A DNA stretch of 64,000 nucleotides from Actinacidiphila oryziradicis. Its GTDB lineage: Bacteria; Actinomycetota; Actinomycetes; Streptomycetales; Streptomycetaceae. Location: the NCBI RefSeq assembly GCF_005047355.1, contig NZ_SUMC01000033.1:1-64000 (forward strand). The letters run 5' to 3'. Under the pieces are notes generated by a model that worked only from the letters and a program-made list of their open reading frames with translations, had not been told where the DNA came from and did not search any database. Positions 25,751 to 34,869 of the stretch are shown here, one piece after another (position 1 is the stretch's first letter; every line of letters starts with the position of its first letter). A program made the position numbers and the translations under genes.

Positions 25751-26248
25751 GTGGAGCAACGCATAGGTCCGTATATCCAGCCCGTGCAAACCGCCGGGAC
25801 CGATCCGGCGCACGTCCCCGGCTTTCCCTCCTCACGCCCTGCTGAGGCGGAGGAGACAGCCCCGGGAAAGGCAGCGGAGCAGCCGCCGGAAGACGTCGTC
25901 GTCCCCCCGGACGACCCGGAAGAGGCGGCCGGCTCCGGAGAGGAGGGCGAACAGGAAATCGACGGCCCCGTCTTCGAGGTCTCCGACCGCCGCGGTTCGA
26001 TCACCGCGGACCGCACCGGGGTCCGGTTCACGCTGGACGGCGAGGAGGCCGAGTTCGGTTGGGACGAGATCGGCGCGGTCGAGGTGGATGCCGCCCGGTT
26101 CGGGCGCCGGTTCACCGTCACGGTCTATATGACCACCCGCCGCTGGTACTCGGCCGAGGTCACGGCACCGGCCAAGAGCCACCTCAAGGAGTGGGCGGCA
26201 GAACTCGACGTGGCTCTGGATGCCTACTTCGAGCAAACCGAGCTGTAG
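25751..26248 (+). CDS. Conserved hypothetical protein with acidic linker
   Basis: A protein of 165 residues from GTG 25751. Residues 20-75 are Pro/Glu/Asp-rich and probably disordered. Residues 80-165 form a compact beta-rich domain (EVSDRRGSITADRTGVRF, then AEFGWDEIGAVEVD and RWYSAEV) ending in a helix with HLKEWAAELDVALDAYF. This looks like a PH-like or small beta-barrel fold known in many Streptomyces hypothetical proteins. No signal peptide or membrane segment is seen. The function is unknown. Confidence 0.7.
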   Translation: MEQRIGPYIQPVQTAGTDPAHVPGFPSSRPAEAEETAPGKAAEQPPEDVVVPPDDPEEAAGSGEEGEQEIDGPVFEVSDRRGSITADRTGVRFTLDGEEAEFGWDEIGAVEVDAARFGRRFTVTVYMTTRRWYSAEVTAPAKSHLKEWAAELDVALDAYFEQTEL

Positions 26249-26280
26249 CCGTGCCCGCGGCTCCGACCTACGGTGACCCA

Positions 26281-26304
26281 CGCCCGCCAGTAGCGCGGCG
26301 GGCG
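26281..26304. terminator. Hairpin between convergent genes
   Basis: A perfect 8-bp stem, CGCCCGCC with GGCGGGCG, and an 8-base loop lie between the ends of the convergent hypothetical gene and DinB gene. A T-run occurs only 45 bases later. Confidence 0.4.
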
Positions 26305-26385
26305 TCGGCCGCAGGACGGAGCCGCATCGGACGCGGAGGGGCGGTCGGCCGGGTTTTTGCTCACCGTCTCCGGCCGACGGGCTTC

Positions 26386-26895
26386 TCAGCGCCGCAGGAG
26401 CACTCCGCGGATGAATGCCGCCTGGCCGGCGTGCTGCAAGTCATCGGAGATGACACTGATCAGTCGCACGCCCAGGGTCACCGGCGGAGTCCACGATTTG
26501 TCCACGATGCGGTCGAAGTCGGCATCGTCGAGCCCGCGTACGAATTCCAAGGTCTGCTCGTGCACGGCGTCGTAGTAGCCGAGCAGTAGTTGCGCAGATG
26601 CGACCTGCACCGACGCCGCTTGGGCGCTGGTGTGTCCGTAGCCGGTGGACTCGGGGGGAAAGGGCAATTCGAACCTGTCGGCCCAGCCCTGCGCGAGCCA
26701 GACCTGCTCAAGTCCTGCGACGTCAGCGACATGATCGTCCTGGACCCTGGCCAAGTGCCACACCAGCCACGCGATGGAATTTGCCTCTTCATCCAGGCGA
26801 GCGTTCAGATGGCCGGGCGAAAGGTCCTCCACCGAAGCGTGTACCGCCTCACGGACTCGCTCGAAAGCATCAGCCAACACCTCTGCACTTTTCAT
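26386..26895 (-). CDS. DinB-superfamily protein (DUF664, mycothiol-transferase type)
   Basis: A 169-residue four-helix-bundle protein of the DinB/DUF664 family. The metal-binding histidines are visible in WLVWHLARVQDDH and DLQHAGQAAF. Actinobacterial members include mycothiol-dependent transferases and maleylpyruvate isomerase-like enzymes, which use a divalent metal to activate the thiol. The acceptor is unknown. Mycothiol is made by this organism (see mshC). Confidence 0.85.
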   Translation of the reverse strand: MKSAEVLADAFERVREAVHASVEDLSPGHLNARLDEEANSIAWLVWHLARVQDDHVADVAGLEQVWLAQGWADRFELPFPPESTGYGHTSAQAASVQVASAQLLLGYYDAVHEQTLEFVRGLDDADFDRIVDKSWTPPVTLGVRLISVISDDLQHAGQAAFIRGVLLRR

Positions 26896-27133
26896 GGCTG
26901 TCCCTGACCTCCGCGTCCGGTTGAGGCTGGCCGAGTCGATACTCCCAACCCTACGGCCTGGACGGCTGGAGGGTGGCCGCCGCCCCCTGTACGCAGCTGA
27001 AACCGGCGACGTCGATGCCGCTACGGCTTCAGCGAGCGACCGACACCGGTGATAATTTGTCCCATTTTGCGATATACGCCATTATTGGGAGTGATGCGGT
27101 AGGAAGATCCATGCGATCCGGCGAGGAGACATC

Positions 27134-27514
27134 ATGGAGTACGACGAGTTCGTCCGGACTGTCACCGAACGGGCCGACGTGCCGCCTGACCTGGCCAGGG
27201 AGCTGATCTACGCCACGATGTTGACCCTTGCGGAGCGGATCACCGGCGGCCTGGCCCGGGAATTGGCCGACCAGCTGCCCGCGGACGTCGCGCCGCCAGT
27301 GGTCCCGCCGGAGGAGGTCGCCCAGAAGTTCGGCGTCGATGAGTTCGTGCAGCGGGTGAAACGGCGCGCGAAGGTGGACGACGAGAGCCTGGCGCGAATA
27401 GGCGTGCGCGCGGTGTTCTCGACGATGCGCGACGCCGTGAGCAAGGAGGAGTTCCGGGACCTCCTGGAACAGTTGCCCAACGAGTTCCAGGGGGACCTCA
27501 TCCCACTGGCATAG
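27134..27514 (+). CDS. DUF2267 domain protein
   Basis: A 126-residue cytosolic protein covering a complete DUF2267 domain: two repeats of a helical hairpin starting EYDEFVRTVTERADV and GVDEFVQRVKRRAKV, the second ending in FRDLLEQLPNEFQ. GAGGAG lies six bases before the ATG. The function is unknown; such genes often lie in stress or host-adaptation clusters. Its 3' end overlaps the end of the GNAT fragment on the other strand. Confidence 0.88.
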   Translation: MEYDEFVRTVTERADVPPDLARELIYATMLTLAERITGGLARELADQLPADVAPPVVPPEEVAQKFGVDEFVQRVKRRAKVDDESLARIGVRAVFSTMRDAVSKEEFRDLLEQLPNEFQGDLIPLA

Positions 27515-27698
27515 CCTGACGCTCACGCCAGCCACGAGTGCGCCGCCCGCCGCGAAGCGACTCCGCCGAGCGCGGCGGGCGGATCATGTGTCCGTCGCGC
27601 TTCGCGGTGGAGTCCTCGTCGAATCGCCGGAAGCGCTCCCACCCCTCCGGTTCGACAGCTCGCAGTCGTACGCGCTTCCCGGTCCAGATGGATGTCAT
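27498..27698 (-). pseudogene. GNAT acetyltransferase, N-terminal fragment
   Basis: Starts with MTSIWTGKRVRLRAVEPEGW, a typical first strand and helix of GNAT N-acetyltransferases. It continues to a PPRSAESLR motif and then runs out into unrelated sequence after about 50 residues. The acetyl-CoA binding part is missing. Another gene (DUF2267) now occupies the adjacent DNA on the opposite strand. Confidence 0.65.
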
Positions 27699-27818
27699 GA
27701 TCCCAAAGAAGCAGCTCTTCGGCCGGATTGTCCAAGCATTTCCGGCGGTGCGGTGCCGGCCGGCTTCCAGGTCATAATGAGGGCGATACATCGGAGGTAT
27801 TCACCAGGGGAGGTCGCC

Positions 27819-28490
27819 ATGGCGGTCACCGATGAGGCGATCGAAAAGATCAAGGGAATGATCGTCTCCGGCGCGCTGCGCCCGGGCGACCGGCTGCCCA
27901 AGGAGAGCGAACTCGCCGCGGAGCTCGGGCTTTCCCGCAATTCGCTGCGCGAGGCGGTGCGGGCGCTGTCGCTGATCCGCATCCTCGATGTGCGGCAGGG
28001 CGACGGCACCTACGTCACCAGCCTCGATCCTCAGCTGCTGCTGGAAGCGCTGAGCTTCGTCGTGGATTTCCACCGCGACGACACGGTGCTCGAATTTCTC
28101 GCGGTACGGCGGATCCTGGAGCCGGCCGCGACCGCGATCGCGACCACGCTCATCAGCGAGGCCGCCCTCGACGCCCTCGACGCACAGCTCGAAGCCCTCG
28201 GCCTCCGGCCCTCGGTGGAGGAACTGGTCGCCTGCGACCTGGAGTTCCACCGCGGCATCGTGCAGGCCACCGGCAACTCCGTGCTCTGCTCACTGCTCGA
28301 CGGGCTGTCCGGACCGACCACCCGGGCCCGGGTCTGGCGCGGGCTGACCCAGGAGGACGCCACCAACCGCACCCTCTTCGAGCACCGCGCGATCCTGGGC
28401 GCCCTGCGCGACCGCGACGCGGAGGCCGCGCGTTCCTGGGCGACGGTGCACATCGCGAGCGTGGAGCAGTGGCTGCGGTCCACCCTCTGA
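27819..28490 (+). CDS. FadR-subfamily GntR regulator
   Basis: A DNA-binding regulator of 223 residues. The winged HTH is at residues 1-70 (GALRPGDRLPKESELAAELGLSRNSLREAVRAL, here split across the text). The all-helical FCD effector domain follows, with metal/ligand residues in ACDLEFHRGIV and FEHRAIL. ATG 27819 has GGGGAGG five bases upstream. The gene converges with the far end of the L-fucose operon and is the only regulator near it, so it is the likely repressor of that operon, with a sugar acid as effector. A short palindrome ATAC-N7-GTAT (27786-27800) lies in front of the start and may be an autoregulatory site. Confidence 0.9.
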   Translation: MAVTDEAIEKIKGMIVSGALRPGDRLPKESELAAELGLSRNSLREAVRALSLIRILDVRQGDGTYVTSLDPQLLLEALSFVVDFHRDDTVLEFLAVRRILEPAATAIATTLISEAALDALDAQLEALGLRPSVEELVACDLEFHRGIVQATGNSVLCSLLDGLSGPTTRARVWRGLTQEDATNRTLFEHRAILGALRDRDAEAARSWATVHIASVEQWLRSTL

Positions 28491-28531
28491 CAGCTGGGCC
28501 GGGCTCGGCCCGCTTCCCGGAGCACGCCCGC

Positions 28532-29126
28532 TCAACCGCCAGACCGGGCCTGGCCCAACCCGTACACCCGCACCGCGTTTCCGCCGAAAACCGCCGCCCG
28601 CTCCGAAGGGCTCAGCGCGGCAACGGCCTGTTCGGCGACGGCGAAGACGTCGGCGTAGCGGCCCGCGAGGGTGCAGAGGGGCCAGCCGGAGCCGAAGAGG
28701 ACGCGGTCGGGTCCGAAGGCGTCCAGGACGTGGCGGGCGTAGGGGAGGACGTCCTGGGGGCGCCATTTCTCCCAGTCGGCCTCGGTGGTGAGGCCGGAGA
28801 GTTTGCAGACGATGTTGGGAAGGGCAGCCAACTGCCGGAGCTGCGAGGCCCTGGGCTCCCAGTCACCGCGGGCGATCGCAGGTTTCGCGGGAACACCGGA
28901 CGGGTGAGGTCGGTCCAGCCGACGACCCCGGCGATGCGGTCGGAGCGGTCGGCGGCGGCCAGCAACTCGCGGGTCTCGTCCAGGGACGAGCCGGACTTTA
29001 CGACGACGGTGGCGTGGATGCCGTGGGCGTCCAGGTCCGGGCGATGGGGTCCGCCCAGAGGCCGTCCATCCAAGGCTGGGGGCGGGCCGTCAGGTCCCAG
29101 AGGTGGTGGTGGGCGTCGATGCGCAC
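28532..29126 (-). pseudogene. L-fucono-lactonase-type amidohydrolase, frameshifted and deleted
   Basis: The start is clear: GAGGAG, then GTG 29126 reading VRIDAHHHLWDLTARPQPWM, the first metal-binding strand of COG3618 amidohydrolases. The product then continues in a second frame (HGIHATVVVKSGSSLDETREL, GVVGWTDL). After a gap of roughly 100 residues it resumes in a third frame (NIVCKLSGLTTEADW, VLFGSGWPLC, ERAAVFGGNAVRVYGL). In all, about 600 bases remain of the usual ~870. COG3618 members hydrolyse sugar lactones, and in an L-fucose operon this is the expected L-fuconolactonase. It starts 12 bases after the aldo-keto reductase stop, so it was the last gene of the operon. Confidence 0.85.
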
Positions 29127-29137
29127 CGCAGGACTCC

Positions 29138-30094
29138 TCAGAGTGGAAGCGGAAGGTCGGCGCCGAGCAGTCCGCGCTCGACAAGGGCGGCCCAGAGGCC
29201 GCCGGGGACGGGGTAGGAGAACATCGTGGCGTTGTCCCGCACTTCGGCGGGGCCGGCGGCGCCGACGACCGCCGACACGACAGCCGGGTGGGCGAAGGGA
29301 AAACGCAGGGCCGCCGCCCGCAGCGGCACACCGAACTCCGCGCAGACGGCGGCCAGGGCCTGGGCGCGGGCCAGTATGCCGGGCGGCGCGGCTTCGTAGT
29401 TGTAGGTGGCGCCGGGTCTCGGGTCGGCGAGCAGGCCGGAGTTGTAGATCCCGCCGACGACTATCGAGGTGCCGCGCCGGGTGCAGGCGGCGAGCAGGCC
29501 GTCGTCGTACGCCGTGCGCTCCAGCAGCGTCCAGCGGCCCGCGCACAGTACGACGTCGACATCGAGGTCGGCGACGAAACGGGCCAGCACATCGCTGCGG
29601 TTCATGCCGAAGCCGATGGCACCGACAGCCTTCTCTGCGCGCAGCTCGGCCAGGGCCGGGAAGGCGATGTCGTAGACCTCCTCGACACGGTCCTCGACGT
29701 CGTGGAGATAGACGATGTCGACGTGGTCGGTGCCGAGCCGCTCCAGCGAGGCTTCGATGGTGGCCCGGATGCCGTCCCGGCTGAGGTCCCACTCCCGGGC
29801 GCGTGGCGGGGTGTCGACAAAGCCCTGCCCGTCGACCCGCTCCCCCGCCCGCAGCGGCCGCAGCCGCCGTCCGACCTTCGTGGACAGGACATACGAGGAC
29901 CGGTCCCGCCCGGCGAGCGCCCGGCCCAGCCGCTCCTCGGACAGGCCGAGGCCGTAGTGCGGGGCGGTGTCGAGGTATGTACAGCCGGTGTCGAAGGCGG
30001 CCTCGACCACCGCGAGCGCCTGCTCCTCCGGCACCGAGTGGTAGAGGTTGCCCAGGGGCGCGCAGCCCAGGCCGAGGCGGGGCAGCTGCTCCAT
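29138..30094 (-). CDS. Aldo-keto reductase, L-fucose dehydrogenase type
   Basis: A 318-residue aldo-keto reductase of the D-threo-aldose/L-fucose 1-dehydrogenase group. The catalytic tetrad is visible: Asp in YLDTAPHYG with Tyr five residues on, Lys in LSTKVG and His in VYLHDVE. The family oxidises L-fucose to L-fucono-1,5-lactone with NAD(P)+. It lies 13 bases behind the sugar permease gene and 11 bases before the lactonase remnant. The neighbours fuconate dehydratase, SDR and importer complete the pathway logic. Confidence 0.88.
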   Translation of the reverse strand: MEQLPRLGLGCAPLGNLYHSVPEEQALAVVEAAFDTGCTYLDTAPHYGLGLSEERLGRALAGRDRSSYVLSTKVGRRLRPLRAGERVDGQGFVDTPPRAREWDLSRDGIRATIEASLERLGTDHVDIVYLHDVEDRVEEVYDIAFPALAELRAEKAVGAIGFGMNRSDVLARFVADLDVDVVLCAGRWTLLERTAYDDGLLAACTRRGTSIVVGGIYNSGLLADPRPGATYNYEAAPPGILARAQALAAVCAEFGVPLRAAALRFPFAHPAVVSAVVGAAGPAEVRDNATMFSYPVPGGLWAALVERGLLGADLPLPL

Positions 30095-30107
30095 ACCGGG
30101 GGCTCCT

Positions 30108-31145
30108 TCAGTCCTGCTGCTCGCCGCTGGCGAAACGGGAGATGATCAGGGCGACGATGATGATGGCACCGTTGAGGAACTGGTTCCACAGCGGGGGAAC
30201 ACCGCCGAGCGTCATGACATTGACGACGAGTTGCAGTGTGAGCACACCCGTCAGCGCTCCGAAGAGCGTGCCGCGGCCGCCGTTGAGGCTGATGCCGCCG
30301 ATGACGGCGGCCGCGAACACCTGGAAGATCCAGCCATTGCCCTGGGTGGCGGCCACCGAGCCGTAGTGCCCGGTGTAGAGGACGCCCGCGAACGCGGCGA
30401 GCAATCCGCCGACGCACAGCACGATCCAGGTGACCCGGTCGACCCGGATACCGGCCGCGCGAGCCGCCTCCGCGTTGCCGCCGATCGCGTAGAGCGCGCG
30501 ACCGTGCCGCAGATAAGCCAGGGCGGCGCCGCCCGCCGCGAAGAGGGTGAGGGATATCCATACGGAGGCGGGGAGGCCGAACCAGCTGGCCTGGCCGAGG
30601 TAGGAGAAGGAGCCCGGGACGTCGATGATGGACTGGCCCCCGGCGACGCCGATCTGCAGACCGCGGAGCATGGTGAGCATGCCGAGCGTGGCGATGAATC
30701 CGTTGACGCGCAGCCTCAGGATCAGGAAGCCGTTGACGGCGCCGATCAGCGCGCCGACGGCGAGGCAGACCGGGATGGCGGTCCAGGAGGGCAGCAGGCC
30801 GATGCCGGCGAAGCGGGATCCATGGGCTGGGAAGACCAGCCACATGGCGATCACGGGGGCCACGCCGATGGTCGATTCGAGGGAGAGGTCCATGCGCCCG
30901 GCGATGAGGATCAGCGCCTCGCCGAGCACGAGCAGGCTGAGCTCGCTGGACTGTTGAAGGACACCGATGAGGTTGTCGGTGGTCAGGAAGACAGGCGAGA
31001 CGATGAAGCCGATGACGCCCAGGACGAAGATCACCGGGACGAGTGAGAAGTCACGCCAGCGTGCGAGGGCGGGGCGGCGCCCGGTGGCGCGGTCCTTGGC
31101 GGGGCCGTCGGCGGTGGTCGCGGACGGCGGCATGGTGTCAGTCAT
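30108..31145 (-). CDS. Sugar ABC transporter permease (RbsC type)
   Basis: A CUT2-family inner-membrane permease of 345 residues with about ten hydrophobic segments. Characteristic pieces are LILIAGRMDLSLESTIGVAP, VNGFIATLGMLTMLRGLQIG, and the ATPase-facing loop ALYAIGGNAEAARAAGIRVD. It works with the ATPase at 31510 and the binding protein at 33021. An unusual 364-base repeat-rich spacer separates it from the ATPase gene, although these genes are normally adjacent. L-fucose is the inferred substrate. Confidence 0.92.
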   Translation of the reverse strand: MTDTMPPSATTADGPAKDRATGRRPALARWRDFSLVPVIFVLGVIGFIVSPVFLTTDNLIGVLQQSSELSLLVLGEALILIAGRMDLSLESTIGVAPVIAMWLVFPAHGSRFAGIGLLPSWTAIPVCLAVGALIGAVNGFLILRLRVNGFIATLGMLTMLRGLQIGVAGGQSIIDVPGSFSYLGQASWFGLPASVWISLTLFAAGGAALAYLRHGRALYAIGGNAEAARAAGIRVDRVTWIVLCVGGLLAAFAGVLYTGHYGSVAATQGNGWIFQVFAAAVIGGISLNGGRGTLFGALTGVLTLQLVVNVMTLGGVPPLWNQFLNGAIIIVALIISRFASGEQQD

Positions 31146-31509
31146 CGGTGGACTCCCCGTTCGGGATCGGGCCGTAGGCCGGGGCCGGTTTGCGCGGGCG
31201 CCTGCGGCGCTTCGGACTGCGCCCCTGGACCCGCGGTCCTGTACGGGCCGGTGGCCGGGTTGTGCCCACCCTCCCCCATCGCCTTAAGGGCATGGGAGGT
31301 GCCCCCATCGCCATGCGGAACGCCTGCGCACAACGCCGGCACAATCCAGCCCGTCCGGCGTTTGAGGACCTGGGGGTCCCCCCACGCCCGCAGGGCGTAG
31401 GGGGCGGGCCTGGGGGCGGAGCCCCACCACGCGGCGCCAGCCGCATATCGGCCGCAGCCGGGAAGGGGCAGGGAGAGGATAGCGCCGCAGGCGCGGGCCA
31501 CGGTGCCGG
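31146..31509. repeat. Repeat-rich spacer inside the fucose transporter operon
   Basis: There is no gene here. The spacer contains a bulged hairpin element at 31270-31307 (arms CCTCCC..CAT / ATGGGAGG, then GTGCCCCC) that recurs at 38585 and 38711. It also contains a string starting TCCAGCCCGTCCGGCGTTTG at 31345 and several short GC palindromes (GCGCCTGCGGCGC-like, GGGGGCGGAGCCCC). From memory, such strings recur in many Streptomyces intergenic regions. It splits the permease from the ATPase gene and may lower downstream expression. Confidence 0.7.
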
Positions 31510-33024
31510 TCATGTCAGCCCCTCCATCGCGGCGACGAGTTCGCGATCCGTCCAGCCGCTGCCGAACTCCGCGATGATCTGCCCGTGGAAGAACGCGAGC
31601 ACTCGATCGCAGACCCGTAGGTCATCCAGCTCGTCCGAGACGATGACTGCGGCGCTGCCGCCGTCGGCGACTGCGCGTACGACCCCGAGCAACGCTTCTT
31701 TGGACTTGACGTCCACCCCGGCGGTGGGCCGGATCGCCACCAGCGCGCTGGGGTCCCGGGCCAGGGCGCGGGCGATCACGACCTTCTGCTGGTTGCCGCC
31801 GGAGAGGCCGGACACGGGCTGGTCGGGGCCCGAGGTCTTGATGTCCAGCGCCGCGATCATGCGGTTGGCGAACCGCCGGGTGCGGGACGGCAGCACGGTG
31901 CCCCAGGGCCCCAGCTGGTCGGCGACGGTGAGGGTGGCGTTCTCGGCCACACTGCGGCCGAGAACGAGCCCTTGGCGGTGCCGGTCCTCCGGTACGTAGC
32001 CGATTCCGGCGGCCAGCGCGTCGGGCACCGAGCCGGGGCGTACGGTTCGGCCGCGCACCGTGATCGTGCCGGCGGTGGGCTTGCGCAGGCCCACCAGGGC
32101 CTCGCCGAGGGCGGTGTTGCCGCTGGCGGTGGCCCCGGCGAGGCCGAGCACTTCGCCGGGGCGGACGGCCAGGTCGACGGGGGCGAAGCCGCCGTGCAGG
32201 GCGAGCCCTTCGGTGCGCAGTACCGGCTCCCCGGTGGGTGTCAGTGCCCCGGGCGGGCGGCGCCGGGCGGCGCCGCTGCCGGTCTCGCCTGTCTCGCCGG
32301 TCATCGCGGCGACCAGGTCACCCTTGGGGAGCCCGGCGACCGGGGCGGTGAGGACGTGCCGCGCGTCCCGGTAGACGGTGACCGTGGAGCACAGGTCGTA
32401 GACCTCCTGAAGGTGGTGCGAGATGAACAGGAAAGCCACGCCCTGGGCCTGGAGTTCACGGAGTCTGGCGAAGAGCCGGTCGATGCCGGCCGCGTCGAGC
32501 TGGGCGGTCGGCTCGTCGAGGACGATCAGCCGGGCGCCGAAGGAGAGGGCTCTGGCGATTTCGACGAATTGCCGCTGCTCGACGCTGAGGTCCTTGGCGC
32601 GGGCAGCGGGATCGACCTCGACACCGTACTCGGCGAGCAGCTCGCGGGCTCTGGTCCGCAGTGCCCGCCAGCGGATGACCCGGCCGCCGTCGGAACTGTT
32701 GAGGCTGTATCTGTTCAGGAAAAGATTCTCGGCGACCGTGAGATCCGGGACGACCATCGACTTCTGGTAGACGCAGGCGATCTTCGTCTGCCAGGCCGCC
32801 GTGTCCCCGAACGCGGGCGCGGGCTCACCGTTGAAGGTGACCCGGCCCGCGTCCGGGCGGTGCAGCCCGGTCAGCACGGAAACGAGCGTGGACTTCCCGG
32901 CGCCATTGCGCCCGACGAGGGCATGGGACTCCCCCGCCTCGACGGTCAGCCGTACTCCGTCGAGGGCGAGAGTCGGCCCGAAGCGTTTGGTGACGCCCTC
33001 GGCGTGGACGGCCGCTGCGGTCAC
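31510..33024 (-). CDS. Sugar ABC transporter ATPase (RbsA/MglA type)
   Basis: A double-domain CUT2 ATPase of about 504 residues. The N-terminal domain has Walker A GRNGAGKST, signature LSVEQRQ and Walker B LIVLDEPTAQLD. The C-terminal domain has signature LSGGNQQKV but a degenerate Walker A (GATASGNT) and IRPTAGVD instead of DEPT. Asymmetric ATP sites of this kind are normal in RbsA/MglA proteins. The GTG at 33024 overlaps the binding-protein stop codon (GTGA), showing translational coupling; the longer frame upstream lies inside that gene. Confidence 0.93.
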   Translation of the reverse strand: MTAAAVHAEGVTKRFGPTLALDGVRLTVEAGESHALVGRNGAGKSTLVSVLTGLHRPDAGRVTFNGEPAPAFGDTAAWQTKIACVYQKSMVVPDLTVAENLFLNRYSLNSSDGGRVIRWRALRTRARELLAEYGVEVDPAARAKDLSVEQRQFVEIARALSFGARLIVLDEPTAQLDAAGIDRLFARLRELQAQGVAFLFISHHLQEVYDLCSTVTVYRDARHVLTAPVAGLPKGDLVAAMTGETGETGSGAARRRPPGALTPTGEPVLRTEGLALHGGFAPVDLAVRPGEVLGLAGATASGNTALGEALVGLRKPTAGTITVRGRTVRPGSVPDALAAGIGYVPEDRHRQGLVLGRSVAENATLTVADQLGPWGTVLPSRTRRFANRMIAALDIKTSGPDQPVSGLSGGNQQKVVIARALARDPSALVAIRPTAGVDVKSKEALLGVVRAVADGGSAAVIVSDELDDLRVCDRVLAFFHGQIIAEFGSGWTDRELVAAMEGLT

Positions 33025-34061
33025 TTCGCCTTCCCCAGCTGGTTGGCCCACAGACCGGCGTCATCGACGTTGTCCTTGGTGACCACGGGCGCGGGCAGTT
33101 GGTCCTCCAGGCCGTTCGGGATCTTGACGATCGTTGAGCCGTGGTCGGTCTTCCCGGGGCTGAAGGTCTTCCCGGCCAGCGCTTCCTTGGCGTAGTAGAG
33201 CGCGTACTTCGCATAGAGGTCGGCCGGTTGGGAGACGGTGGCATCGATCTTGCCCGCGCGGATGGCGTCGAGCTCGCCGGGGATGCCGTCGTTGGAGATG
33301 ATCGTGATGTGGCCCTTGGTCCCGGCCTTCTTGAGCAGGTTCTTCTGTTGGAGGAGGGCGAGAGTGGGCTCCAGGAAGGCACCGCCGGCCTGCATATAGA
33401 TGCCGTTCAGGTCCGGCTGGGCGGCGAGCAGGGTCTGGAGCTTGGCCGAGGCGACATCGCCCTTCCATTCGGTGGGCAGCTCATAGACCTTGATCCCCGG
33501 GTATTTCTGCTTCATACAGGCGGCGAACGCCTCCGAGCGGTCCCGGCCGTTGATGGACGACAGATCGCCCTCCAGCTCGGCGACCTTGCCCTTGCCGCCG
33601 AGCTGCTTGCCGAGGTATTCGCAGGCCTTGGTGCCGTAGGCGCGGTTGTCCGCGCGTACGACCATGTAGACATTGCCCTTGTCCGGGCGGGTGTCGACGC
33701 TGATGACCGGGATCTTGGCCTTGGCCAGCCGGTCCAGGGTCGAGGCGATGGCTCCGGTGTCCTGGGGCGCCATCACGATGGCCTTGGCGCCCTGGTCGGT
33801 GAAGGTCTGCACATTGGCGACGAGCTTTGATATGTCGTTCTGGGAGTTGGAGAGCGGGAGAGCGGAGACGACCTTGTCCTTGATGCCCTTCTCCAGGTAC
33901 TGCTGGTAGGAATTCCAGAAATCGGTGTCCGTGCGCGGCATGTCGATACCGACCTTGCCGGATGTCCCCGCCTTGCTGTCACTGCCCCGGTTGCAGCCCG
34001 TCAGGACGGTAGCAGCCAGCAGCACGGCGCAGGCGGCCACGCCAGTGGTACGCAGTCTCAT
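33021..34061 (-). CDS. Sugar-binding lipoprotein (RbsB-like)
   Basis: A periplasmic-binding-protein-like-I lipoprotein of 346 residues. The signal ends in the lipobox LTGC (residues ~20-23). The body has typical features: VGIDMPRTDTDFWNSY, AKAIVMAPQDTGAI, IPVISVDTRPD and IISNDGIPGELDAI. It captures a sugar outside the membrane and delivers it to the RbsC-type permease. Operon context (fuconate dehydratase, fucose dehydrogenase) points to L-fucose or a related 6-deoxy or C5 sugar. Confidence 0.92.
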   Translation of the reverse strand: MRLRTTGVAACAVLLAATVLTGCNRGSDSKAGTSGKVGIDMPRTDTDFWNSYQQYLEKGIKDKVVSALPLSNSQNDISKLVANVQTFTDQGAKAIVMAPQDTGAIASTLDRLAKAKIPVISVDTRPDKGNVYMVVRADNRAYGTKACEYLGKQLGGKGKVAELEGDLSSINGRDRSEAFAACMKQKYPGIKVYELPTEWKGDVASAKLQTLLAAQPDLNGIYMQAGGAFLEPTLALLQQKNLLKKAGTKGHITIISNDGIPGELDAIRAGKIDATVSQPADLYAKYALYYAKEALAGKTFSPGKTDHGSTIVKIPNGLEDQLPAPVVTKDNVDDAGLWANQLGKAK

Positions 34062-34092
34062 CGTCGAGCCCTGCCCTTCTTGGTGGCGCCGG

Positions 34093-34869
34093 CTATTGGG
34101 CCGGCGGACGCAGTCTCAGTCCTTGCATTCCTCCGTCGACGGCGAGCGCGGTTCCAGTGACGCTCGCGGCGGCGGGACTTGCCAGGTACGCGATGGCGGC
34201 GGCGACCTCTTCCGCGCTCACCAGCCGTCCCATCGGCTGGCGGGCGCCCAGGGCGGCGCGTTCGGCCGCCGGGTCGTCGGCCTGGTCGAGCAGCCGGCCG
34301 ACCCAGGGGGTGTCGGCGGTGCCGGGGTTGACGCAGTTGACCCGTACGCCCTCGTGGACATGGTCGGCGGCCATGGCGAGGGTCAGCGACAGCACCGCGC
34401 CCTTGGTGGCGCTGTAGAGGGCGCGCTGCGGGAGGCCGGCGGTGGCGGCGATGGAGCAGGTATTGGTGATCGACACCGCGCCGGGGCGGGTCGTGGCGGC
34501 GGCGCGCAGATGCGGGAGCGCGGCGCGGGCGGTACGGACCATGCCGAGGACGTTCACGTCCAGGACCCGGTGCCATTCGTCGTCGGTGTTGTCCTCCACG
34601 GTCCCGATGGCGCCGATGCCCGCGTTGTTGATGACGATGTGGAGCGCGCCGAGTTCACCGACGGCTTCGGCGACGGCGGCCCGTACGGCCTCGTCGGAGG
34701 TGACATCGGCCTTGACCGCAATCGTGCCCTTGGGTGCCCCGCCCGGGTCTCGGTCCAGCACCGCCACCCGGGCGCCGCGGGCGGCGAGCAGGGCAGCGGT
34801 GGCGGCGCCGATGCCGGAGGCGCCTCCGGTCACGAGGGCGGCCAAGCCCTCGAAGTCGGACTCGGTCAT
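34093..34869 (-). CDS. SDR oxidoreductase, probable 2-keto-3-deoxy-L-fuconate 4-dehydrogenase
   Basis: A classical SDR of 258 residues: TGGASGIGAATAALL (cofactor), NNAGIG, a serine in TNTCSIAATAG and YSATK with catalytic Tyr/Lys. An aspartate after strand two (AVLDRDPGG) suggests NAD+. Its ATG overlaps the fuconate dehydratase stop (TGATG), so the two are co-translated. In oxidative L-fucose pathways an SDR next to fuconate dehydratase oxidises 2-keto-3-deoxy-L-fuconate to the 2,4-diketo acid. That role is inferred from context. The hydrolase that would cleave the diketo acid is not in this window. Confidence 0.88.
   Translation of the reverse strand: MTESDFEGLAALVTGGASGIGAATAALLAARGARVAVLDRDPGGAPKGTIAVKADVTSDEAVRAAVAEAVGELGALHIVINNAGIGAIGTVEDNTDDEWHRVLDVNVLGMVRTARAALPHLRAAATTRPGAVSITNTCSIAATAGLPQRALYSATKGAVLSLTLAMAADHVHEGVRVNCVNPGTADTPWVGRLLDQADDPAAERAALGARQPMGRLVSAEEVAAAIAYLASPAAASVTGTALAVDGGMQGLRLRPPAQ

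Noticed and set aside
31510..33024. Degenerate second Walker A of the sugar ATPase as a sign of gene decay
   Set aside because: Asymmetric, non-canonical C-terminal nucleotide sites are usual in RbsA/MglA-type ATPases.
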